This document shows, in pieces, positions 36,774-45,914 of a stretch of 64,000 nt of DNA. The stretch comes from Corynebacterium humireducens NBRC 106098 = DSM 45392 (GTDB lineage Bacteria; Actinomycetota; Actinomycetes; Mycobacteriales; Mycobacteriaceae): positions 496,001 to 560,000 of the forward strand of contig NZ_CP005286.1 in NCBI RefSeq assembly GCF_000819445.1, written 5' to 3'. The translations under genes were made by a program, and so were the position numbers. The notes under the pieces are model-generated. The model searched no databases and had not been told where the DNA came from. It worked only from the letters and a program-made list of their open reading frames with translations. How positions within the stretch are numbered: the stretch's first letter is position 1; each line of letters begins with the position of its first letter.

Positions 36774-38981
36774 ATGTCCACACTGCTCGCCCGACTGGGC
36801 TCCCACTCCTTCCGCCACCCCGCCCGGGTGCTGGCCGTCTGGCTGCTGATCCTCATGGCGGTCATCGCGCTCGTCCTCAGCACGGACGGCCGCATCCGTT
36901 CCTCCGTCACCGTCGACGGCACCCCCGCGCAGGAACAGCTCGACCGGATCAGGGCCGAGCTTCCCGACGCCGGCGGCGCCCAGGGCTCCATCGTCTTCCG
37001 CGCCGGCGACGACACGCCTCTCGACGCCGCCGAACTCGGGACCGTCGCCGCGGCGGTCCGTGCCGCGGAGGGGCTGGACTTCGTCGTCGACAAGGCGGCC
37101 CGTACCGCCCAGCGGCAGGCCGAACTGCAGGCGCGGGCGCAGTCCCCGCAGCAGCTCCAGACCATGACCGCCATGCTCGGCGAGCTCCAGCGCGGCACCG
37201 ACCCGCAGGGCCGGCCCCTCGTCCTTGACGGCACCCCGGTCCCCGGCGTGACCCTCAGTGTCGACGGCACCATCGCCGTTTACGACGTGCAGCTCAGCGA
37301 CGCCCTCGACGACCTGCCCCCGGGCGTGGCCGACGAGCTCATGGAGGCGGTGGACGGGCAGCTCGCGGGGACCGCGCTGCAGGCCTACCCGAGCGACTCA
37401 CTGCTGCCGCTGGAACCGCCGGTCGGCGGGCATGAGCTGGTGGGTCTCGCGGTGGCCGCGGTGGTCCTCCTGCTCACCCTCGGTTCCCTCGTGGCCGCCG
37501 GTCTCCCGCTGCTCACCGCGGTGACGGGCGTGGCCATCGGCGTGGGCGGGGCGTTCGGCCTCTCCGGCTTCTACACCATGACCTCGACCACGCCGGTGCT
37601 GGCGCTCATGCTCGGCCTGGCGGTGGGCATCGACTACGCCCTGTTCATCCTCCACCGGCAGCGTTCGCTCATCCTCCACGAGGGCATGAGCGCGCACGAC
37701 GCCACACGACGGGCGGTGGGCACCTCCGGCACGGCCGTCGTCTTCGCCGGGCTCACCGTCATCGTCGCCCTCCTCGGCCTGCTCGTCCTGCGCATCTCCT
37801 TCGTGTCCACTATGGCCCTGGCCACCGCGGCGACCATCGCGATTGCGGTGTCGCTGTCGGTCACCGCGCTGCCGGCGCTGCTGGGGCTGGTGGGCGAACG
37901 GGTCGTCGGGAAGCGTGCCCGGGCCCGCGCCGCAGCGGGCGGGAAGGCGGAGGAGCACCGCGTGGACCGCGGCTGGGCCCGCGCCCTCACCGCCCGCCCG
38001 CTGGTGGTCATCGTCGGCGTGGTCCTCGCGCTGGGGCTGCTGGCGCTGCCGGTCGCCGACATGCGCCTGGGGATGCCGGGTGGAGGGGCGGCGTCGGAAA
38101 GCTCCCCGGAGAGGATCAACCACGACCTCACCGCACGGGCACTCGGGGAGGGCGCGAACGGGCCGCTGCTCGTCGCCGTGGAGAAGCCGGCCGGGGAACC
38201 GGATCTGGCGGGTGTCCGGGCGACGCTCGACACGCTCGGCGGCTTCGAGGGCGTCGCCAGCGCGGCGCTGCGCGGCACCAGCGAGCACCTGGAGATCTAC
38301 GCCCTCACCCCCGTGACCGGCCCTCTCGCGCCGGAGACCACCGACCTGGTCCACGATCTGCGCGACGCCGGCTACGGCGTCACCGGACTCACCGCGATCA
38401 ACATCGACCTCTCACAGAAACTTGCCGACGCCGTCCCGCTCTACCTCAGCATCATCGCGGGACTCTCCCTGCTCATCCTGCTGCTGGTGTTCCGTTCCGT
38501 CGTCATCCCCGTCGCCGCGACGCTGGGTTTCCTGCTCACCATCGGTGCCACCTTCGGCGTGACCACGCTGGTGTTCGGCACCGTCCTCAGTTTCCTGCCC
38601 ATCATGGCCACCGGCATCCTCTACGGCCTGGCGATGGACTACCAGCTCTTCCTCGGCACCGCGATGCGCGAGGCGTACGTCCACGGGGCCACGCCCCGGG
38701 AGGCTGTCGTCGAGGGATTCGCGCACGCCAGCCGCGTCGTCGTCGCGGCGGCCGTCATCATGATCTCGGTGTTCGGCGTCTTCGTGCTCACCGACGACAT
38801 CACCATCCGCCAGTTCGGCCTCACCCTCGCGGTGGGCATCCTCATCGACGCCCTCCTCATCCGCATGGTCCTCATCCCCGTCGTGATGAGCCGGGCGGGC
38901 CGCGCCGCATGGTGGCTGCCCCGCTGGCTCGACCGCGCCCTGCCGCGTCTCGACGTCGAGGGGTCCGCCCTGCGCAACTGA
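36774..38981 (+). CDS. MmpL/RND-family exporter
   Basis: This 735-residue inner-membrane transporter has the two-fold MmpL pattern: helix 1 (VLAVWLLILMAVIALVLS), a periplasmic loop, five helices with the proton-relay-type segment GLAVGIDYALFILHRQR, a second loop, and five more helices with YGLAMDYQLFLGTAMRE. MmpL proteins export envelope lipids, siderophores or drugs. It is shorter than mycobacterial MmpL3 and lacks its C-terminal domain. It is followed by its own TetR gene, and the pair is bracketed by two repeat copies. TTGCGCAA (36739-36746) in the leader is a small palindrome. The substrate is unknown. Confidence 0.9.
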   Translation: MSTLLARLGSHSFRHPARVLAVWLLILMAVIALVLSTDGRIRSSVTVDGTPAQEQLDRIRAELPDAGGAQGSIVFRAGDDTPLDAAELGTVAAAVRAAEGLDFVVDKAARTAQRQAELQARAQSPQQLQTMTAMLGELQRGTDPQGRPLVLDGTPVPGVTLSVDGTIAVYDVQLSDALDDLPPGVADELMEAVDGQLAGTALQAYPSDSLLPLEPPVGGHELVGLAVAAVVLLLTLGSLVAAGLPLLTAVTGVAIGVGGAFGLSGFYTMTSTTPVLALMLGLAVGIDYALFILHRQRSLILHEGMSAHDATRRAVGTSGTAVVFAGLTVIVALLGLLVLRISFVSTMALATAATIAIAVSLSVTALPALLGLVGERVVGKRARARAAAGGKAEEHRVDRGWARALTARPLVVIVGVVLALGLLALPVADMRLGMPGGGAASESSPERINHDLTARALGEGANGPLLVAVEKPAGEPDLAGVRATLDTLGGFEGVASAALRGTSEHLEIYALTPVTGPLAPETTDLVHDLRDAGYGVTGLTAINIDLSQKLADAVPLYLSIIAGLSLLILLLVFRSVVIPVAATLGFLLTIGATFGVTTLVFGTVLSFLPIMATGILYGLAMDYQLFLGTAMREAYVHGATPREAVVEGFAHASRVVVAAAVIMISVFGVFVLTDDITIRQFGLTLAVGILIDALLIRMVLIPVVMSRAGRAAWWLPRWLDRALPRLDVEGSALRN

Positions 38982-38998
38982 TGTGTCATGCTGGATCC

Positions 38999-39622
38999 AT
39001 GACCTCCAGCCTCAGAGACACCAAGCGGGCGGCCACCCGGCGCGCGCTCGCCGACGCCACCTACCGCCGTGTCCGCGAGCACGGTTTCGACGGGGTCACC
39101 ATCGAGGAGATCACCACCGACGTCAACGTCTCCCGGCGCACCTTCTCCAACTACTTCGCCAACAAGGAGGAGGCGGTGGCCTTCGTCCCCGTGGACCGCA
39201 TCCGCGCGGAACTGGAGGAGTGGGTCGTCCCGGAGCAGGCGGACATCCCCACGGCCGTCCGCTCCGTCGTCGGGCACCTCATGAACAGCGGCCTGCCGCT
39301 CCTGCTCGCCGAACTGGACCGCCTCGGCCGCAGCCACACGCCCTTCGGCCCCCACGCCCGCGAGGCGCAGTGGGCGGTGTGGGAGGCCGTCGGCGACAGG
39401 CTCCGCGCCGAACTGCTTATCGACGACCCCCGCGAGCGCCGCAACCTCGCCATGCTGCTCGGTGCCCTGTACGGCATCGTCTCCGCCCGACTCGCCGAGT
39501 CGGAGGAGGCGGCGGACCTCGCCGCGGTGCAGGAGAGCGTCGCCGAGGTGTTCACCTGGCTGGAACCGGCGATCCGGGGGCAGGCCGGGGCGCCGGGCGC
39601 CGGCGGCGTCGATCGCCGGTGA
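38999..39622 (+). CDS. TetR-family regulator of the MmpL exporter
   Basis: This 207-residue TetR protein has the N-terminal helix-turn-helix ALADATYRRVREHGFDGVTI, then EEITTDVNVSRRTFSNYFAN, and a MftR/TetR-type C terminus. It lies 17 nt after mmpL on the same strand and probably controls it. The start is ATG 38999, with CATGCT 6 nt before it and no ribosome-binding site. The last codons (GVDRR) fall in the 5' arm of repeat copy B, as the YdcF-like gene does with copy A. Confidence 0.88.
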   Translation: MTSSLRDTKRAATRRALADATYRRVREHGFDGVTIEEITTDVNVSRRTFSNYFANKEEAVAFVPVDRIRAELEEWVVPEQADIPTAVRSVVGHLMNSGLPLLLAELDRLGRSHTPFGPHAREAQWAVWEAVGDRLRAELLIDDPRERRNLAMLLGALYGIVSARLAESEEAADLAAVQESVAEVFTWLEPAIRGQAGAPGAGGVDRR

Positions 39623-39674
39623 GCATCGCTGATCCCGGGCGTCGCGGGGGCCGGTGTTCACCGCCGATCGACCG
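39608..39674. repeat. 67-bp inverted-repeat element, copy B
   Basis: A 15-nt arm (39608-39622) pairs with 39658-39672 at 14 of 15 positions. The sequence and orientation match copy A at 36648-36714. It overlaps the tetR stop codon and lies between convergent genes, so it may also terminate transcription. Confidence 0.8.
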
Positions 39675-39676
39675 AG

Positions 39677-39874
39677 CTAGCGGCGGCGCCACACCCACCA
39701 CGTGAGCCCGACGAACACCGCCGCCACGACCCCCGGCCACAGGGCCGGCTCGGGGGAGAAGAGGTTGAGCACCGCCTGCACCAGCGCGAGGAAGGCGAAG
39801 AAGCCGAGGAAACCGAGCAGGGTCTCGTGCTGGAGCGTCCGGCGGCGACCCCGCCCGGGATCGGGGTCGGTCAC
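39677..39874 (-). CDS. Small membrane protein of the trehalose-type importer operon
   Basis: This 65-residue protein has two hydrophobic segments (LLGFLGFFAFLALVQAVLNL and ALWPGVVAAVFVGLTWWVW) and a basic N terminus. The GTG start (39874-39872) overlaps the permease stop as GTGA, so it is translated with the importer. A small membrane protein at this place is, as I recall, also found in the C. glutamicum tus locus. It may stabilise or regulate the transporter; no function is proven by the sequence. Confidence 0.75.
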   Translation of the reverse strand: MTDPDPGRGRRRTLQHETLLGFLGFFAFLALVQAVLNLFSPEPALWPGVVAAVFVGLTWWVWRRR

Positions 39875-40698
39875 GCCTTCACACCACCGGCGGTGAGGCC
39901 GGAGACGATGCGCCGCTGGAAGATGAGCACCATGATGATGAGCGGGACCGTCACCAGGGCACCCGCCGCCATGATGGAGGCGTAGGGGTACTCGAAGGCG
40001 CTCGGCCCGGAGAAGCGGGCGATGGCGACGGTGACGGGCTCGGTGGCGGTCGTCGAGAGCTGGCGGGCGAGCATGAACTCGTTCCAGGTGGCGATGAACG
40101 CCAGGATCGCCGTCGTGAACAGCGCCGGGGCCGCCAGGGGGAGCAGCACGAGGCGGAAGGCCTGGCCGCGGGAGGCGCCGTCGACACGCGCGGCCTCCTC
40201 CAGCTCCCAGGGCAGCTGCCGGAAGAAGGACACCAGGGTGTAGATCGTCAGCGGCAGGGCGAAGGAGATGTTCGGGATGATCATCGCGCGGTAGGTGCCG
40301 ATCCACCCGAGGTCGCCGAAGAGCTGGAACAGCGGGGTGACCAGGGCGATGCCCGGGAACATCGACGCGGCGAGGATGATGCCGGTGACCACGCCCTTGC
40401 CGGGGAAGTTCAGCCGGGCGAGGGCGTAGGCGGTGAAGACGCCGACCATGACGGCGAGGGAGGTCGTCGCCACGGAGATGAGCAGCGAGTTGCCGATCGC
40501 CCCGAGGAAGTCGTTGCCCTTGTTGGTGGCCAGCGCGTCGCGGAAGTTCTCCAGGGTGACGTGCGTCGGCCAGGGGGTGGTGTCGAAGGTGTAGCGCTTG
40601 TCGCGCAGGGCGACGATCACCATCCAGTAGAAGGGCGCGAGGCCCCAGAACATGATGAACAGCACTCCCAGGTAGTGCCACAGTGTTGCGCGCCTCAT
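39871..40698 (-). CDS. tusG: Trehalose-type ABC importer permease (MalG-like)
   Basis: This 275-residue permease has six predicted helices. The EAA loop ELEEAARVDGASRGQAFRLVLLPLAAPAL contacts the ATPase. The Pfam BPD_transp_1 pattern and the MalG-type C terminus (IFQRRIVSGLTAGGVKA) are clear. Start ATG 40698 overlaps the upstream permease stop as ATGA. Trehalose is inferred from synteny with the corynebacterial tus genes; maltose or another disaccharide is possible. Confidence 0.88.
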   Translation of the reverse strand: MRRATLWHYLGVLFIMFWGLAPFYWMVIVALRDKRYTFDTTPWPTHVTLENFRDALATNKGNDFLGAIGNSLLISVATTSLAVMVGVFTAYALARLNFPGKGVVTGIILAASMFPGIALVTPLFQLFGDLGWIGTYRAMIIPNISFALPLTIYTLVSFFRQLPWELEEAARVDGASRGQAFRLVLLPLAAPALFTTAILAFIATWNEFMLARQLSTTATEPVTVAIARFSGPSAFEYPYASIMAAGALVTVPLIIMVLIFQRRIVSGLTAGGVKA

Positions 40699-41705
40699 GA
40701 CACGAGCTCCTCTTCCTCCATCTTGACCTGCCTCCGCTTCCGCATCCCGGGGACCTTCCGGCCCTTCACGCCGCGCTGTCCCGACACGTCGGCGCCGAGG
40801 AAGCGGATCATGATGAACGCCACGGCGAAGATGAGCAGGAAGATGAGCGTCGACAGGGCGGAGGCGGAGTTGAAGTTGTTCTGCCGCATGTCCTCGACCA
40901 CCAGCTGCGAGATGGTCGCGGTGGGGGAGTTGGAGGACGCGGAGATCATGATGACCGGCAGGTCGTACATGCGCAGCGCGTCGAGCGTGCGGAACAGCAC
41001 CGCCACCATGAGGGCCGGCTTGACCAGCGGCATGGTGATGAGCCGGAACTGCTGCCAGCGGGAGGCGCCGTCGACACGCGCGGCCTCGTAGACGTCCTTG
41101 GGGATCATCTGCAGGCCCGCGAGGATGAGCAGTGCCATGAAGGGGGCCGTCTTCCACACGTCGGCGATGATGACCGCGGAACGCGCCGCCCAGGGGTCGG
41201 TCGTCCAGGAGATGTTCGTGTCGAAGAGGGAGTTGACGATGCCCCGGTCCGCGAAGATGAACTGCCACAGCTTCGCGGTGACCGCGGTGGGGATGGCCCA
41301 GGGGATGAGCACCGCGGCGCGGACGAGACCCCGGCCGCGGAACTCACGGTTCATCACCAGCGCCATGAACATGCCGAGGATGGTCTCCAGGGCGACGGTG
41401 ACGACCGTGAAGAACAGTGTGATCCGCACGGCCGGCCAGAAGTCGGTGGCGAGCACCCCCGGCGGACAGGTGGAGACCGTGCCGGAGGGGGACATGCAGC
41501 GGTTCGACAGCCAGTACAGGTAGTGGTCGAGTCCGGCGAAGCCACCTTCGACGAAGAGTCCGGTGGTGGGGTCGAGCGACTTGTCCGCCTGGAAGGACAG
41601 GAAGATCGCGCGCAGGATCGGGTAGCCGATGACGATGGCCAGGACGATGAGCGCGGGGGCGATCAGCCAGGCCGCGGAGCGGGCCTGACCGGCACGTGTG
41701 TTCAT
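40695..41705 (-). CDS. tusF: Trehalose-type ABC importer permease (MalF-like)
   Basis: This 336-residue permease partners the MalG-like protein. The first helix is AWLIAPALIVLAIVIGYPIL, and the EAA loop is DVYEAARVDGASRWQQFRLITMPL. The extracellular loop after helix 1 holds NRCMSPSGTVSTCPPGV, with two cysteines that could form a disulfide. The C terminus is strongly charged (KRRQVKMEEEELVS). AAGGAG precedes ATG 41705. A hairpin between tusE and this gene probably lowers permease expression relative to the binding protein. Confidence 0.88.
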   Translation of the reverse strand: MNTRAGQARSAAWLIAPALIVLAIVIGYPILRAIFLSFQADKSLDPTTGLFVEGGFAGLDHYLYWLSNRCMSPSGTVSTCPPGVLATDFWPAVRITLFFTVVTVALETILGMFMALVMNREFRGRGLVRAAVLIPWAIPTAVTAKLWQFIFADRGIVNSLFDTNISWTTDPWAARSAVIIADVWKTAPFMALLILAGLQMIPKDVYEAARVDGASRWQQFRLITMPLVKPALMVAVLFRTLDALRMYDLPVIMISASSNSPTATISQLVVEDMRQNNFNSASALSTLIFLLIFAVAFIMIRFLGADVSGQRGVKGRKVPGMRKRRQVKMEEEELVS

Positions 41706-41747
41706 GTGCGGCTCCTTCGGTTCAGTGTTACGTCCCACACAACCACA

Positions 41748-41776
41748 AAAGACCTGCCCGGGGTGGGCAGGTCTTT
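41748..41776 (-). terminator. Attenuating terminator between tusE and the permeases
   Basis: A perfect 12-bp stem (41748-41759 with 41765-41776) with a 5-nt loop ends in AAA/TTT. It lies 22 nt after the binding-protein stop and 43 nt before the permease start. Confidence 0.75.
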
Positions 41777-41797
41777 CACGGTGAGGCGGTGTGGCGC

Positions 41798-43099
41798 TTA
41801 GCGGGAGGCCTGCTCGATGGCGGCCTTCATGTCGGCGGTCGCGTCATCGACGGACTTGCCGGCGGTCAGGGCGGCGTAGGCGTTGTCCTGGATGGCCTTG
41901 GAGACGGCCGTGTAGAACGGGGAGACCGGACGCGGTGCGGCGTTCTCCAGGGACTCCTTCAGGGCCGGCAGGTACGGGAACTGCTCGACCAGGGCGTCGT
42001 CCTCGTAGATGGAGGCGAGGACCGGCGGGAAGGAGGCCTCGGCGAAGGAGGTCTGGTTCTCCTCGTTGATGATGAACTTGATGAAGTCCAGCGCGGTGCG
42101 CTTGTTCTCGGAGTTGATGTTGATGCCGTTGTTGTAGCCACCCAGGGTGGAGACACCGACACCGTCCTTGCCGACGAGCGGCTGGACCTCGAACTTGCCC
42201 GCGACCTCGGAGGTCTCGCCCTCGGCGTTGGTGTACATGTACGGCCAGTTGATGGCGTACGCGGTGTCACCGCCGACGAACGCGAGGTTGGTCTCCTCCT
42301 CCGTGGCGGAGGTGGACGCGGAGGAGATGGTGCCGTTCTCGTAGGCGTCGACAAGCGCCTGGAGGCCTTCCTTGGCCTGGTCGGAGTCGACGGTGACGTC
42401 ACCGGCGTCGGAGAGGACGGAGCCGCCCCAGCCCTCCATGAAGCCGACGGTGTTGACGGTCAGGCCCTCGTACTGCTTGAGCTGCAGGGTGAGGCAGTCG
42501 GTCTCGAGCCCGGCGCAGGACGCCTCGAGCTCGGCCCAGTTGGTCGGGGCCTCCGGGATCAGCTCGGTGTTGCGGAAGAGCAGCTGGCCGTTGGTGTTCT
42601 GCGGCAGTGCGTAGAGGGTGCCGTTGTAGGTGGCGGAGTCGACGGTGGACTGCAGCAGGTCGGAGGTGTCGACCTCCAGGTCGCCGGTCAGCGGTGCGAG
42701 CCACTGGTTGGCGGCGAAGTCGGCGGTCCAGACGACGTCGAGCGCCATGACGTCGTAGTCGGAGTTGCCCGCCTGCAGGGACTGCACGAGGGTCTCACGC
42801 TGGGCGTCGGCCTCACCGGCGAGCTCACGGAGGGTGACCTGCTCGTCCGGGTTCTGGGCGTTCCACTTCTCGATGATCGGGGTGATCTTGTCGGTGTCGT
42901 TCTTGCCCATGGCGAAGGTGATCGGGCCGCGACCCTCCTCCGAGTCGGAGGCTGCCTCGGTGGCGGTGGTGGTGTCGGTTGCCGTGGCGGTGGTGGTCTC
43001 CCCGGTGTCGCCGCTGTCGGCGCAACCTGCGAGAACCACGGTCGAGACGATGGCGATGGCCGCCAGGGAACGGCCCGGGCGCTTCAGTGCGATGTTCAT
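41798..43099 (-). CDS. tusE: Trehalose-type ABC importer substrate-binding lipoprotein
   Basis: This 433-residue extracytoplasmic binding protein of family 1 sugar-binding type has a signal peptide (KRPGRSLAAIAIVSTVVLAG) ending in lipobox VLAGC, with the acylated cysteine at residue 26. A Thr/Asp-rich tether (TGETTTATATDTTTATEAAS) follows. The mature domain holds YDVMALDVVWTADFAANQWL and aromatic residues typical of disaccharide sites. ATG 43099 has AAAGGTG upstream. An in-frame ATG at 43117 would overlap that site. It corresponds in position to TusE of corynebacteria. Confidence 0.9.
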   Translation of the reverse strand: MNIALKRPGRSLAAIAIVSTVVLAGCADSGDTGETTTATATDTTTATEAASDSEEGRGPITFAMGKNDTDKITPIIEKWNAQNPDEQVTLRELAGEADAQRETLVQSLQAGNSDYDVMALDVVWTADFAANQWLAPLTGDLEVDTSDLLQSTVDSATYNGTLYALPQNTNGQLLFRNTELIPEAPTNWAELEASCAGLETDCLTLQLKQYEGLTVNTVGFMEGWGGSVLSDAGDVTVDSDQAKEGLQALVDAYENGTISSASTSATEEETNLAFVGGDTAYAINWPYMYTNAEGETSEVAGKFEVQPLVGKDGVGVSTLGGYNNGININSENKRTALDFIKFIINEENQTSFAEASFPPVLASIYEDDALVEQFPYLPALKESLENAAPRPVSPFYTAVSKAIQDNAYAALTAGKSVDDATADMKAAIEQASR

Positions 43100-43181
43100 C
43101 TGTGATTCACCTTTCATAAAACTACGGTTGTTCCTTAATGTAGTGACGCAGGTAATAGCCCGGACCTAACTTGTTCCCGAT

Positions 43182-43199
43182 CACCCCCTCGCGGGGGTG
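43182..43199 (-). terminator. Hairpin after the importer ATPase
   Basis: A 7-bp stem CACCCCC/GGGGGTG with a 4-nt loop lies directly after the ATPase stop in the minus direction. There is no T-run, so it is a weak terminator candidate. Confidence 0.45.
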
Positions 43200-43201
43200 T
43201 G

Positions 43202-44206
<1,005 letters not shown>

Positions 44207-44374
44207 GTGTGAACGATAACACCGAAGCGCATCACCGGAGCGCGTCACGCTGGGACGGGCAGGCCCCGTGTTCGCAGGTACCCGTCTGTGCGCCGGACGG
44301 CGGGAAACGCCAGGTCGAAAAATGAGGGTCACGGGGAAAAGGGTATCTCCGCACGGGGGTGGGTCCGCAGGACC

Positions 44375-45022
44375 CTACAAACGGGCGGTCACCTTCTCCG
44401 CTGCGGCGATCTCCTCGAGCCGCGCCGCGTCGACCATCCCGGCGACCACCACGGCGGAACCACCCGCGGACATCGGCTCGAGGACGGCGCGGACGAGCCC
44501 CTCCTCGGTGCTCCACCCGGTGGACAGCACACGCTCCGGCCCGCTGTCGGCCACCACGATGTCGAGGAGCGAGGGCGCGGGGCCGTAGAAGTCGTCGCCG
44601 TAGAAGCGGACCGTCGGACCGAAGTCGACGGCGCCGGCGGGGAGCTCACCGCCGGACTCGACGACGCCCCGGCCGAAGGGGTCGTCGGTGACCAGCACGA
44701 CGTCGGAACCGGCGCCCGCCCAGGAGTCGAAGGACTCCGGCGACGTGAACACGACGTCGCCCTCCCCGTCGAAGCCCCACTCGACCTCCGCGGCCAGGGC
44801 CCCGAGCACGATGGCCACGGCCTGCCAGCTCACGGGCAGGTCGATGACGATGCGGGAGGAGGGGTCGAGGTCGAGTTCCTCGAGCAGCATGTTGCCGACT
44901 TTCGCCGCCCAGTTGTCCAGGGTCACTGCGGAGAAGTCGAGCCGCGCGCCGGTGGACTCGTTGTAGACGGTCAGCCGCGGGGTCGAGGGGTCGGTCCTGA
45001 GCAGATGTGCGAGAAGCTCCAT
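44375..45022 (-). CDS. TIGR03089-family protein
   Basis: This 215-residue protein has the TIGR03089 pattern found in mycolate-containing actinobacteria: PRLTVYNESTGARLDFSAVT, then LDNWAAKVGNMLLEELDLDP, resembling the N-terminal part of an adenylate-forming enzyme without its catalytic core. The function is unknown. In mycobacteria, as I recall, it neighbours the LCP ligase gene; here lcpA is 9 kb away across crtBI, RidA and the insertion-sequence island. ATG 45022 is 8 nt after TACCAT (45036-45031) and divergent from crtB. Confidence 0.85.
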   Translation of the reverse strand: MELLAHLLRTDPSTPRLTVYNESTGARLDFSAVTLDNWAAKVGNMLLEELDLDPSSRIVIDLPVSWQAVAIVLGALAAEVEWGFDGEGDVVFTSPESFDSWAGAGSDVVLVTDDPFGRGVVESGGELPAGAVDFGPTVRFYGDDFYGPAPSLLDIVVADSGPERVLSTGWSTEEGLVRAVLEPMSAGGSAVVVAGMVDAARLEEIAAAEKVTARL

Positions 45023-45065
45023 GCCGCCCCATGGTAGGCAGCTCGCGTGGGATACGCTGCTATCC

Positions 45066-45914
45066 ATGTCAGAGATGGTGGATCCCCTGCGCAGGTTCGA
45101 CCGGATGGCCCACCGGGCCGCCCGGGAGGTCATCGGCAGTTACTCCACCAGTTTCTCCCTGGCGGCGAAGCTGCTGGCGCCGGGCATCCGCCGTGACGTG
45201 CAGAACATCTACGCGATGGTGCGTGTGGCGGACGAGATCGTCGACGGCCCCGCCGCGGAGGCCGGCGCCAGCCCTTCCGCGCTTCTCGACACCTACGAGC
45301 AGTCCGTCCTCGCCTCCCTCACGGGACGCTTCTCGGTGGATCCCGTCGTCCACGCCTTCGGCCTCACCGCCCGGCGCTGCGGCATCCCGGCGGAGCACGT
45401 GACGGCCTTCTTCCGTTCGATGCGGGCGGACCTCACCGAGACGTCCCACACCCCGGAATCCCTCGAGGCGTACATCTACGGTTCCGCGGAGGTCGTCGGG
45501 CTGATGTGCCTGGCGGCGTTCCTCGTCGACCACCCCGTCACCCCGGAGGAGCGGGCGCGCCTCGAGCACGGGGCGCGGGCACTGGGCTCGGCGTTCCAGA
45601 AGATCAACTTCCTCCGCGACCTCGCGGAGGACTCCCGCGACCTGGGCCGCAGCTACCTCGGGGATCTGAGCGACGACACGAAACCGGCGTTCATCGCCGG
45701 GATCCGCGAAGAGCTCGCCGCCGCCCGCGACGTTCTCCCGCTGCTGCCCGGGCAGGCACGTGTCGGCGTCCTCGCGGCCACGGACCTCTTCTCCGAGCTC
45801 ACCGATCTTCTCGACGCCGCCCCCGTCGCCGAACTCCGCGCCCGCCGACTGAGCGTGCCGATGCGCCGCAAGGTCGCTCTCGCCGCCCGCGCCATGGTGA
45901 AGGCGGGCCGATGA
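45066..45914 (+). CDS. crtB: Phytoene/squalene synthase family protein
   Basis: This trans-isoprenyl diphosphate synthase head-to-head condensing enzyme of 282 residues fuses two prenyl diphosphates to phytoene, or a C30 analogue. SYSTSFSLAAKLL, the first Asp-rich motif VRVADEIVDG and the second motif NFLRDLAEDSRDLGRSYL are complete. ATG 45066 is 7 nt after TACGCT (45053-45058), predicting a leaderless mRNA. crtI follows with an ATGA overlap. No prenyl transferase crtE, cyclase or elongase is seen nearby, so the pigment end product is undetermined. Confidence 0.92.
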   Translation: MSEMVDPLRRFDRMAHRAAREVIGSYSTSFSLAAKLLAPGIRRDVQNIYAMVRVADEIVDGPAAEAGASPSALLDTYEQSVLASLTGRFSVDPVVHAFGLTARRCGIPAEHVTAFFRSMRADLTETSHTPESLEAYIYGSAEVVGLMCLAAFLVDHPVTPEERARLEHGARALGSAFQKINFLRDLAEDSRDLGRSYLGDLSDDTKPAFIAGIREELAAARDVLPLLPGQARVGVLAATDLFSELTDLLDAAPVAELRARRLSVPMRRKVALAARAMVKAGR

